Shown: in pieces, positions 7,105-14,343 of the stretch
Layout of the letters: every line of letters starts with the position of its first letter
How positions within the stretch are numbered: position 1 is the first letter of the stretch
Source: JAUWQU01 sp964605095
GTDB taxonomy: Bacteria; Planctomycetota; Phycisphaerae; SM23-33
Direction of reading: 5' to 3'
Assembly (NCBI GenBank): GCA_964605095.1
Contig: CAZSBS010000053.1
Span: 1 to 21,561 of the forward strand
Length of the DNA: 21,561 bases
The notes under the pieces: model-generated
Told to the model about the DNA's origin: nothing
The model's database searches: none
The model's input: the letters and a program-made list of their open reading frames with translations, nothing else
Made by a program: the position numbers and the translations under genes

Positions 7105-8262
7105 GTGCGCCGCTTAACGGCGAATTGAATACCACGCACAGCGTGGGCAGGCTTGGAGCACTGTGGCCTGTGGGTCACCGGTATTACCTGAAATGAGTCG
7201 AAAGACCAAGGGAAAATATAGCACTACCGGAAAGCGGTTGATGGGCGAAGTCGCTTACCCCATGCTCCGCAAGACCCGGTCTGTATGGTCAAAGCTGGAT
7301 TGCTTGAACCTCAGCTTCCACGGCGTAAAGGCCCCCGCAGAGGATACAGCGATTGAAATCCTCTTGCCGCCTATGTCCGGATTCCTCTGTTGTCCGGTTA
7401 ACGCTCCAAGGCGGCACGGAATGCCAATGAGGCATTTTAAGGAAGCGAACGAGGGACCTAACCAGACCTATTACGTTCAACTCGCACGGAATGCGGGATC
7501 GCCTACGGGACGCGAGTCCTATGGCGACGGAGACCCCATAGTAGTCAGAGGCAGGGAAAGCCTGCTACACGGCGAAGGGGGTCAGGTGTTGTGCTGAATC
7601 CACAAGAAGGGACGTGCGTGATGCACAGATTATCCCGGATATCGTGGGTTCTGCAAGATAGGGGATCACGTGGTCTCTGCTTGGAGCGAGTCTACCGGCT
7701 GCTGTACGACCCTGAGCTTCATCTAGCCAGTTACGGAAAGATCTACCGCAACTTCGGCGCGATGACCCGAGGGGCCACCAGCGAGACGGCGGACGGGATG
7801 TCCCTGGCGAAGATCCATCAGATCATCGAGGCCCTGCGCCACGACCGATTTGAATGGACTCCGGTAAGGCGGATTTACATTCCCAAGAAGAATGGCAAAC
7901 TCCGCCCCTTGGGGCTCCCCACTTGGTCAGACAAGCTGGTGCAGGAGTCGATCCGGGTAATCCTGGAAGCGTACTACGAGCCCCAGTTCAGCGACCATTC
8001 GTTCGGCTTTCGTCCGAACCGTGGTTGTCAGTCTGCCCTGACCAGGATCGCACGAACTTGGACGGGAACGTCGTGGTTCATCGAAGGAGACATTTCCGGC
8101 TGCTTCGACAACATCGATCACACGGTGCTGTTAGGCATTCTCCGGGATCGAATCCGAGATGGCCGCTTCGTAAACCTCGTCGCCAAGCTGCTTCGGGCTG
8201 GATATCTGGAGGAATGGAGCTATAAGCCGACCCTCAGCGGAAGTCCGCAAGGAGGGATCGTC
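7105..8262 (+). mobile_element. Group II intron, 5' part only (domains I-III and start of the IEP)
   Basis: The 5' boundary is placed at GTGCG (7105-7109), matching the GUGYG rule. The following ~485 nt have no real gene but carry landmarks I know from bacterial chloroplast-like group II introns: a CGCCG/CGGCG stem at the start, GGCCTGTGGGTCAC, AATGAGTCGAAAGAC, and ACCCCATAGTAGTC followed by GGCAGGGAAAGCCTG just before the ORF. The ORF in domain IV is a group II reverse transcriptase that stops matching after SPQGGIV (about 8261). No domain V or VI is recognisable downstream, so the element cannot splice or move by itself. Base composition from here to about 8790 looks more AT-rich than the neighbours, which fits acquired DNA. 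Confidence 0.75.
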
Positions 8263-8787
8263 AAAGCCCGCTGGGCAAGGAAGCGAAGGATGGCCAAGAT
8301 TCCCCTGGAACTCCCCAACGGCCGGCAGATCACCCTCTCCCCAGGCGGTCAGAACGTGCTTGTTGCCAAGATCATCCACGAGTTCTGCCCTCGCTTCGTT
8401 CCGGGCGGCCAGCCCGTCTACGTGGGCGACACCGAATCAAAGCACGCGTTCTTCGATTCCCAATTGCTCGATCAATTGGGAATCAGACTCGACGCTCACG
8501 GCAAGATGCCAGACATCGTCGTATACCACGCCGTAAAGAATTGGTTGGTACTGATCGAAGCCGTGACCAGTCATGGGCCCGTGGATAGCAAGCGACGCGA
8601 TGAACTCAAAGCCTTGTTCTCCGGTTCGAAGGCGCCCCCGGTCTTTGTCACAGCTTTTCTGAACCGAAAAGCCATGATGAAATACTTGAATGAGATCTCC
8701 TGGGAAACAGAGGTGTGGGTCGCCGACGCACCATCTCACATGATCCACTTCAATGGAGAAAGATTCCTGGGACCCTACGACGATTAG
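7621..8787 (+). CDS. Chimera: N-terminal group II intron reverse transcriptase fused to BsuBI/PstI-type restriction endonuclease domain
   Basis: The product has 388 residues from the ATG at 7621 (GAAGGGA 9 nt upstream; intron RTs usually start here). A GTG at 7591 would add 10 residues. Residues 1-213 are a group II RT: RRIYIPKKNGKLRPLGLPT (83-101), SFGFRPNRG (127-135), motif A EGDISGCFDNIDH (155-167) and SGSPQGG (206-212). The YADD catalytic motif, thumb, maturase and endonuclease parts are absent. From about 215 the frame continues as the catalytic region of BsuBI/PstI endonucleases: LPNGRQITLSPGGQNVL, VYVGDTESKHAFFD, GKMPDIVVY, NWLVLIEAVTSHGP, WETEVWVADAP, HMIHFNGERFLGPY. D298 and E313 are candidate metal ligands of a PD-(D/E)XK-like site. 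The N-terminal HTH region of that family and its methyltransferase are missing. RT activity is impossible. Nuclease activity is an open question; a deletion-born fusion is the simplest origin. Confidence 0.88.
   Translation: MHRLSRISWVLQDRGSRGLCLERVYRLLYDPELHLASYGKIYRNFGAMTRGATSETADGMSLAKIHQIIEALRHDRFEWTPVRRIYIPKKNGKLRPLGLPTWSDKLVQESIRVILEAYYEPQFSDHSFGFRPNRGCQSALTRIARTWTGTSWFIEGDISGCFDNIDHTVLLGILRDRIRDGRFVNLVAKLLRAGYLEEWSYKPTLSGSPQGGIVKARWARKRRMAKIPLELPNGRQITLSPGGQNVLVAKIIHEFCPRFVPGGQPVYVGDTESKHAFFDSQLLDQLGIRLDAHGKMPDIVVYHAVKNWLVLIEAVTSHGPVDSKRRDELKALFSGSKAPPVFVTAFLNRKAMMKYLNEISWETEVWVADAPSHMIHFNGERFLGPYDD
8455..8484. repeat. Perfect 12-bp inverted repeat inside the endonuclease coding region
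   Basis: GATTCCCAATTG (8455-8466) and CAATTGGGAATC (8473-8484) are exact reverse complements around CTCGAT. They encode DSQLLDQLGI. The hairpin could affect translation or simply reflect codon choice; no known site matches. Confidence 0.6.
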
Positions 8788-8817
8788 GTAGAGCGTATCC
8801 ATGCGAAGCCAGACCAG

Positions 8818-8845
8818 GTTCGCGGGGGTCCTTGCGCCCGCGAAC
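8818..8845. terminator. Hairpin between convergent genes, possible bidirectional terminator
   Basis: GTTCGCGGG (8818-8826) pairs perfectly with CCCGCGAAC (8837-8845) around a 10-nt loop. It lies 31 nt after the chimera stop and ends at the stop codon of the convergent DUF3999 gene. There is no T-tract. It is the only structured sequence where an intron 3' end would be expected, and it does not look like domain V. Confidence 0.45.
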
Positions 8846-10305
8846 TACCCCTCCTGCCGCTCGTCGGGCCGGGCGCGGCGGAACTGGCGGCGGACCATCA
8901 GCACCAGGACCAGGCCCAGAAACAGCATGGCGCACCAGATGAGGCCCTTGTGGCTCTCGGACCAGGGGATGGCCTTGACGGCCAGGGCGTATGACGGGTT
9001 CGGCGTCACGGAATCCAGGGCGGCCTTCATCACGCCCTCGGCCCGCAGGCGGTCGGCGAAGTGCGTCAGGTCGTACCGCGGTGCGACGGCCCTGGCGTTG
9101 CCGAGGTACATCTTGTACGGCCCGGCGCCCTTGGCCTGGAAGGCCACGTACTCCTGGAGCCGATGGACCTTCAGGACGGGACTGCCGAACTTCAGCGGCG
9201 CACTGTCGCCGTTGTAGATGCGGAGCTTGAGGTATCGACAGCCTCCGCTTAGCCACAGGCTGAGGTTGGCGGACGGCTCCTGCCCGCCGGCGGAGTCGAA
9301 GCGATGTATGACGCCCCCGCCCAGGCTGCGCCAAGGCTCTTCGACTTCCCGCTTTCGCGGCGGGGCGTTCTCCACGATCTGCTCGATGGTAATCGTCTTG
9401 TGATCCCGCCCGAGGACTTCCACGCGGCGAAGGAACTGCTCATCGTCGGCCGAGAGAACCACCTCGTGCAGCGGCAGCTTCTCGAAGCTCAGGTCCACTT
9501 CGACCTCGGTGGCCTTGAGCTTGGGGTTTTCCGCGACGGTCGTGGAATTCGGATCGATCCGCACCTCGGCCAGGTCGGGCGGGGTGTTCTTTTCGTACCG
9601 CGATTGGACCTTCTCGACGGGCAGATCGTCGGGATCGTCGGGCGCGTGGAAGACCGTGACGCGAAGGTAGCGGAAATCGTTGTCCGGCAGCGCGACGCGG
9701 GTTTTTTTATAGGCATACTGGCCGTTCTCTTGGGTAACGTTGAACAGCCAGTCGCTCTTGCGAAGGACCTGCCACGACTGGCCGTCGGAGCTTGCCTCGA
9801 CCATCACGCGCCGGCGGAAGTTCTCGCCGGGGGTTGATACGTCGATCTCCGTCCGGGCCTTGGCGGCGCCGAAATCGACCGTCACCGAACTGCTCCGGCC
9901 CGGGGTGAAAACGGGGTTGTACATCCGCGCCGGCTCCTGGACCAGCCCCGGGGTCGAAGAGCCGCGATCCACGCGCGTGACGTACGGCACGATCTTTCCA
10001 GCCCCGTCGGTCAGGCGAAGGTCGCCCAAACCTGCCCGGGCCTTGGAGATAGCCTCGGGCGTAAGGGCGAACTCGACCAGCCCCTTGGCCGGCGGCGATT
10101 CGGCGCCCAGCCGCACTGCCGCGACCGACGGCCAGCGGGCGAGTTTCTCGTCATCCGCCCCGGCTGCGGCAACCGCGATGGACGCCGCGAGCAGGGCAAC
10201 CGCCAATGCGATGTAACGTAGCATGGGCATCTTGCCCATGAGTCGCACGGGCATCCCCGTTAGGGGTCCCAAGGACTTGCCCGTGCTACGACTCGAATCT
10301 GTCAT
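8845..10305 (-). CDS. DUF3999 family exported protein
   Basis: The product has 486 residues. Its ATG at 10305 overlaps the stop of the upstream DUF2339 gene (ATGA) and has GGAG 7 nt upstream, so I keep this start although the signal peptide proper begins at residue 28 (MLRYIALAVALLAAS); the first 27 codons come mostly from a palindromic element. The body is a run of beta-sandwich-like segments (VTVDFG, EIDVSTPGENFRRRVMVEASSDGQSW, DFRYLRVTVFH, RYLKLRIYNGDSAPL). One membrane helix (about 454-470) and a basic tail (RRQFRRARPDERQEG) follow, which suggests a periplasmic domain anchored at its C-terminus. DUF3999 proteins commonly sit beside DUF2339 membrane proteins, as here. The biochemical role is unknown; an envelope function is inferred. 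Confidence 0.85.
   Translation of the reverse strand: MTDSSRSTGKSLGPLTGMPVRLMGKMPMLRYIALAVALLAASIAVAAAGADDEKLARWPSVAAVRLGAESPPAKGLVEFALTPEAISKARAGLGDLRLTDGAGKIVPYVTRVDRGSSTPGLVQEPARMYNPVFTPGRSSSVTVDFGAAKARTEIDVSTPGENFRRRVMVEASSDGQSWQVLRKSDWLFNVTQENGQYAYKKTRVALPDNDFRYLRVTVFHAPDDPDDLPVEKVQSRYEKNTPPDLAEVRIDPNSTTVAENPKLKATEVEVDLSFEKLPLHEVVLSADDEQFLRRVEVLGRDHKTITIEQIVENAPPRKREVEEPWRSLGGGVIHRFDSAGGQEPSANLSLWLSGGCRYLKLRIYNGDSAPLKFGSPVLKVHRLQEYVAFQAKGAGPYKMYLGNARAVAPRYDLTHFADRLRAEGVMKAALDSVTPNPSYALAVKAIPWSESHKGLIWCAMLFLGLVLVLMVRRQFRRARPDERQEG
10217..10290. repeat. REP/MITE-like palindromic element inside the DUF3999 5' coding region
   Basis: CGTAGCATGGGCA (10217-10229) and TGCCCGTGCTACG (10278-10290) are 13-nt terminal inverted repeats with one mismatch. 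The left end also forms an internal palindrome, CATGGGCATCTTGCCCATG (10222-10240). The 74-bp unit lies between the operonic ATG and the signal peptide of DUF3999 and is translated in frame (GPLTGMPVRLMGKMP). GGGCAAGATGCCC-type palindromes are, to my memory, common between planctomycete genes. Confidence 0.7.
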
Positions 10306-12698
10306 GGTTTATCTCCATTTGCGCCGGTGCCGGCCGGGTCGTCGGCCACCGCTCCGGCAGGCCCAAAGGCCAGCAAACGCCGCTCCAGACGGTGGTAGAG
10401 GTACGAGGCCGCCACCATCAGCAGCCCCAGCGCCACGAACGATACTATGCGGAAGATGTCCTGCACGCCCGTCAGGTCCACCAGCACGAGCTTGCCGGCC
10501 GCCAGGGCAAACAGGCCCAGGCCGGCCAGCCGCAGCACCCGCAGGCGCCGCCAGAACCCTATCGCCAACAGCCCGGCCGCGTAAACGCCCCAAATGACCG
10601 TCACTGACATCTGCCCGGCCCGGTAGGCACTGGTATAGTTGTCAATCGTGTCCTGGCAGTAGCTGTAGGCTTCGGCGCTGAGCAGAGCCAGCAGGGCCGC
10701 CATGCCGGCTGAGATGCCAAGCCAGCCGATGGTTCCCAAGTAGTTTCCGTTGGCAAGCCGCGCCCGCATGATTGCCCACCCGTAGGCAAACGCGGCCAGG
10801 ACAACCAGCAGACACGCCCCGAACCGCACGTTGAGGACAAGCAGATGCTCGCACCCCGCGTCCTGGCCGAAGGACGCCATGCCGAACACCGCCGCCACCA
10901 GCCAAACCAGCGCGCCCGTACCCCATATCCACCCGGCCGCGGCGCGGATGCTTCGCCCGGCCAGGATATACGCCGCCGCGCCAAGCGCCCACAGGGCCGT
11001 CACGCTTGCGATTGCCGCCAGCTTGCCGTGCATGTCCTCCACCCAGCCGCCCAGTTCGGCCGTAGCTATCACCAGCGCCAGCAGCCCGGCCACCAGTGCG
11101 TTTGCCAGCTTCAGCGCGCGGTCCAGGGCGGTCGAGCCCTTCCGCTGCCACTGATGGACCGCCGCGTAAAAGCCCATCGCCAGTGGGACCATCATGGCCG
11201 TGAGGAACCGGCGGTTGAGCACGAGCACGTAGTGGCCCTCGTGGAGCGGCCAGGTATCGCCGGAGAAGAACAATCTGCCGACTGCCACGACCATCACGGC
11301 CGCGGCGAACGCCCGCACGGGCAGATAGCGGAAACGGTAGCCCAGGTACGCCAGGATGGGCCCTTCCATGGCCCAGGCCAGCAATATCCCGTTTGCGTGA
11401 AGCTGAAGCGGGACCGCCAGGGTCAGCAGCGTCACCGTCAGCGCGATCGCGCCGAAGAGCGTCGGCGTGTCATCCGGCAGCCGGTGGCGGATGATCGAGC
11501 CGAGCACCAGGTACGCCGCCGCCATGCCGAGGGCCACAAAGCCCAGCGAAAAGGCGTAGTCCCTGTGGAGCATTTCCCAGGCCATGCCGAAGGCGAAGGC
11601 CGCGTTGACCAAAGCCATGATGAACCGCTCGATTGTGAACCGGACCCGCCTGACCAGGTGGTACACAAACGGCAGGGCCAGGAAAACCACGTAGAACGCC
11701 CCCAGCCAGGCCAGTGCGGGCGCCATGCCGGCAGGCTTGTAGAACTTGGCGTACCATCCGCCGTAGAGGACCAGCGTGCCCGCCAGGGCCAGGGCGTCCA
11801 GCAGCCGCCAGCCGCGGAAAAACGCCACGCCAAGCACGCCCAGGTCCAGCAGCAGCAGATAGGTGAATAACGGGTCGCGGGCGTCCTTGCCGGTCGAAAG
11901 CAGCACGGGCGTCAGCAGCCCGCCAAGCACGGCCAGAAATGCCATCGGCAACGCGTCGTGCAGGATAGCCAGTGCGACCCCCGCGGCCGTAACCGCCACC
12001 ATGCACCCGAACGCGACATTCTGCGACAATACGGGCTCTTCGTAGGCGCTGAAGGCGGCGAAAAACGTCGCGTAGAGAATCGCCAGCCCCAGGCCAATAA
12101 TGGTCTGGCCGAAGACTCGCCAGCTCTTGCTGACGCACCTGCTGCCGGCGATGAGAAACGCGATGCCCGCCAGTATGCCGATAACAACCTGCCCCGTCGG
12201 GCCGATCAAGCCGTTATCGAAGGCGTATTTGAGGAAGAACGCCACGCCGACAAACAGCACAACCGCCCCAGCCCAGGCGATCCATCGCTTGCCGATAGCG
12301 GACTCCAGCCCACCCATGGCCGGACTCGGCGGCGGTGCAACCCAGGCTGGCGATGATGGCACTGTCGGCTCGGCCGGCACCGGCCCGGCCGCGACGGGCT
12401 CGAGCGTGGGCGCGACCGGCTCAGTCGGCGGCGCGGCGGCGGGCGCCTCGGGTACAGGCGACGGGCCAGCCTGGGCGGGAACACCAGCCTCACGCGACGC
12501 TTCCGGGGCGGTAACGTCCCGCCCGGCCTCCATCGCGCTGAGCCGCGACCTTGCCGACTTCAACTCCCACCGCATCCTGTCAAGCTGCCTTCTGGCGCCC
12601 AGGGCCAGGAAGAACCCGACGATCCCCAGAACGCCACCGACGGCAATGATGGCAAGAAGGAGAAAGGCCAGGAAAATCAGGAAACTCTCACCCGGCAT
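10302..12698 (-). CDS. DUF2339 family polytopic membrane protein
   Basis: The product has 798 residues from the ATG at 12698, which has GGGAG 8 nt upstream; the ATG at 12713 lacks a site. The N-terminal helix (about 5-33) is followed by a short coiled segment (RRQLDRMRWELKSARSRLSAMEAG) and a Pro/Ala-rich linker of about 70 residues. The DUF2339 signature SAIGKRWIAWAGAVVLFVGV comes next, with more than 20 hydrophobic helices to near the C-terminus. Two similar segments (VLVLNRRFLTAMMVPLAMG, LLVLNVRFGACLLVVLAA) point to an internal repeat of the helix bundle. It forms an operon with the DUF3999 gene through an ATGA overlap. The function is unknown; size and topology suggest an envelope assembly or transport role, but nothing in the sequence fixes a substrate. 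Confidence 0.88.
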   Translation of the reverse strand: MPGESFLIFLAFLLLAIIAVGGVLGIVGFFLALGARRQLDRMRWELKSARSRLSAMEAGRDVTAPEASREAGVPAQAGPSPVPEAPAAAPPTEPVAPTLEPVAAGPVPAEPTVPSSPAWVAPPPSPAMGGLESAIGKRWIAWAGAVVLFVGVAFFLKYAFDNGLIGPTGQVVIGILAGIAFLIAGSRCVSKSWRVFGQTIIGLGLAILYATFFAAFSAYEEPVLSQNVAFGCMVAVTAAGVALAILHDALPMAFLAVLGGLLTPVLLSTGKDARDPLFTYLLLLDLGVLGVAFFRGWRLLDALALAGTLVLYGGWYAKFYKPAGMAPALAWLGAFYVVFLALPFVYHLVRRVRFTIERFIMALVNAAFAFGMAWEMLHRDYAFSLGFVALGMAAAYLVLGSIIRHRLPDDTPTLFGAIALTVTLLTLAVPLQLHANGILLAWAMEGPILAYLGYRFRYLPVRAFAAAVMVVAVGRLFFSGDTWPLHEGHYVLVLNRRFLTAMMVPLAMGFYAAVHQWQRKGSTALDRALKLANALVAGLLALVIATAELGGWVEDMHGKLAAIASVTALWALGAAAYILAGRSIRAAAGWIWGTGALVWLVAAVFGMASFGQDAGCEHLLVLNVRFGACLLVVLAAFAYGWAIMRARLANGNYLGTIGWLGISAGMAALLALLSAEAYSYCQDTIDNYTSAYRAGQMSVTVIWGVYAAGLLAIGFWRRLRVLRLAGLGLFALAAGKLVLVDLTGVQDIFRIVSFVALGLLMVAASYLYHRLERRLLAFGPAGAVADDPAGTGANGDKP

Positions 12699-12779
12699 AT
12701 GTCGCGCTCCCATGCGTGCCCGCGATGGCCCGCGAATGATTCGGATACGTGTCGGACACAGGCAAGTCCAGCGCCGGTG

Positions 12780-12808
12780 ATACTAACCCCTCCAGCACCA
12801 AAACGCAA
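12780..12808 (-). promoter_or_regulatory. Candidate promoter for the DUF2339-DUF3999 operon
   Basis: On the minus strand TTGCGT (12808-12803), a 17-nt spacer and TAGTAT (12785-12780) lie about 75-80 nt upstream of the DUF2339 start, in the gene-free stretch 12699-13002. Confidence 0.35.
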
Positions 12809-12855
12809 ACCGCGAGCATCCCCGCAATTCCGTCACGTCCCGCCCGACGACGCCA

Positions 12856-12877
12856 CCCAGGGATTGCTATCCCTGGG
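12856..12877. repeat. Perfect 9-bp hairpin CCCAGGGAT-TGCT-ATCCCTGGG
   Basis: The two 9-nt arms pair exactly around a 4-nt loop in the spacer between proA and DUF2339. It may be a REP-like unit or a terminator for transcription leaving proA. No T-run follows. Confidence 0.55.
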
Positions 12878-12944
12878 CTTCGGATGCTTTCATTCCCCGC
12901 GCTCTCCGTGCGAGGCGATGTTTCTTCTTCCGCTGTTTCTTTTC

Positions 12945-12979
12945 CCTACGACCTGAGAGCTAAGACCCGAGACCTTCTG
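12945..12979. repeat. 7-nt periodic array (CCTGAGA/CCCGAGA type)
   Basis: Heptamers CCTACGA, CCTGAGA, GCTAAGA, CCCGAGA, CCTTCTG run towards the 3' end of proA. A pyrimidine-rich tract (TTGCTTCTTCTGCTTCTT) follows up to the proA stop. Confidence 0.6.
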
Positions 12980-13002
12980 TTGCTTCTTCTGCTTCTTCCC
13001 CC

Positions 13003-14268
13003 CTAGTCCCTCACGTGCCCGTCGCCGGTGACCACCCACTTGTAGGTCGTAAGGTCCTCGGCGCCCATCGGGCCGCGGGCGTGGAGCTTGTCCGTCGATA
13101 TGCCGATCTCCGCGCCCAGCCCGTACTCGCCGCCGTCTGCAAAGCGAGTCGAGGCGTTGACCATCACGCTGGCGGAGTCCACATTCGTAACGAAACGCCG
13201 GGCCGCCGAAAGGCTGGCCGTGACGATCGCGTCCGTGTGCCGACTGCCGTACCTGTTAATGTGCTCGATTGCCGCGTCCAGCCCGGCTACCACCTTCACC
13301 GACAGGATCAGGTCCAGGTACTCCGCGGACCAGTCATCCTCGGTTGCCTCCAGCATGTCCGGCACGATGGCCCGGCAGCGGTCGCACCCGCGAAGCTCGA
13401 CGCCGCGGGCGCGCAGCGCCGCCGCCGCTCGCGGCAGGAACGCCTCGGCCGCCGCCTCGTCGACCAGCAGCGTCTCCATCGCGTTGCACACGGCCGGGTA
13501 TTGGGCCTTGGCGTTCACGGCGATTCGCTCAGCCATGTCCAGGTCGGCGTCGGCGTGGACGTAGACGTGGCAGACGCCGTCGTAGTGCTTGATAACGGGT
13601 ATGGTCGCGGCCTCGGATACCGCGGCGATAAGGCCCTTGCCGCCTCGCGGGATGATCAGGTCGACCAGCCCGACGGCGGTACACAGGGCCGGCACCACGG
13701 CGTGGTCAAGCTTGTCGATGACCGTAATGGCTGCCTCGGGCAGCGAGGCCGCGGCAAGCCCGCCGCGAAGGATTTCGGCGATGGCGCAGTTGGAGTGGAA
13801 CGCCTCCTTGCCGCCGCGAAGGATGCAGGCGTTGCCGCTCTTTAGGCACAGGCCGGCGGCGTCGCTGGTTACGTTGGGGCGGCTCTCGAAGACAATGGCC
13901 ACCACGCCGATTGGCACGCGCCGCTTCTCGATCCGCAGCCCGTTTGGCTGATTGTACGCCGCCTCGGCCTTGCCGACAGGGTCTCTCTGGCGGGCGATGT
14001 CTCGCAGGGCCGTGGCCATAGCGTCGATGCGCTTGTCGTCAAGCGTGAGGCGTTTGACCATCGCCGGCGTCAGGTCGAACTCCTCGCGGCGGGCGAGGTC
14101 CTTGGCGTTGGCGGCGCGGAGCTTGTCCCGCCCGGCCTCCAGTGCCTCGGCGCACGCCAGCAGAGCAGCGTCTCGCTGCATGCCGGTCGTGCCCGCAAGC
14201 TCAGCCGCAGCCTTTCGGGCCGCCAGGCCGATCCGATTGACATACTGCCTCGCCTCGTTGGAGTCCAT
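13003..14268 (-). CDS. proA: Gamma-glutamyl phosphate reductase
   Basis: The product has 421 residues, normal for ProA. It reduces gamma-glutamyl phosphate to glutamate semialdehyde with NADPH, the second step of proline synthesis, in the cytoplasm. Family signatures include PIGVVAIVFESRPNVTSDAAGLCLKSGNACILRGGKEA, the IIPRGGKGLIAAV segment, and the catalytic cysteine in YPAVCNAMETLLV (C261). VNASTRFADGGEYGLGAEIGIS and the ARGPMGAEDLTTYKWVV end are also typical. The ATG at 14268 is preferred; an upstream TTG at 14289 would add 7 residues and has no better ribosome site. It follows cdaR on the same strand after about 75 nt, so it may belong to the cdaA-cdaR transcript. ProB is not in the window. 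Confidence 0.97.
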   Translation of the reverse strand: MDSNEARQYVNRIGLAARKAAAELAGTTGMQRDAALLACAEALEAGRDKLRAANAKDLARREEFDLTPAMVKRLTLDDKRIDAMATALRDIARQRDPVGKAEAAYNQPNGLRIEKRRVPIGVVAIVFESRPNVTSDAAGLCLKSGNACILRGGKEAFHSNCAIAEILRGGLAAASLPEAAITVIDKLDHAVVPALCTAVGLVDLIIPRGGKGLIAAVSEAATIPVIKHYDGVCHVYVHADADLDMAERIAVNAKAQYPAVCNAMETLLVDEAAAEAFLPRAAAALRARGVELRGCDRCRAIVPDMLEATEDDWSAEYLDLILSVKVVAGLDAAIEHINRYGSRHTDAIVTASLSAARRFVTNVDSASVMVNASTRFADGGEYGLGAEIGISTDKLHARGPMGAEDLTTYKWVVTGDGHVRD

Positions 14269-14343
14269 TTGGCTGTCCCGATTCTGCAAGTTCCAAATCT
14301 GCCTGCCGGCATGTTTGGTGCTTAATCATGTTGCCCTGCCCGC

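Noticed and set aside
7163..7597. 144-aa protein upstream of the chimera
   Set aside because: It falls inside the structured intron RNA (domains I-III) and resembles no protein.
8787..8845. Group II intron domain V at the end of the chimera
   Set aside because: The 9-bp hairpin at 8818-8845 lacks the short-loop, bulged 34-nt layout and catalytic triad of domain V, and it fits a spacer hairpin between convergent genes.
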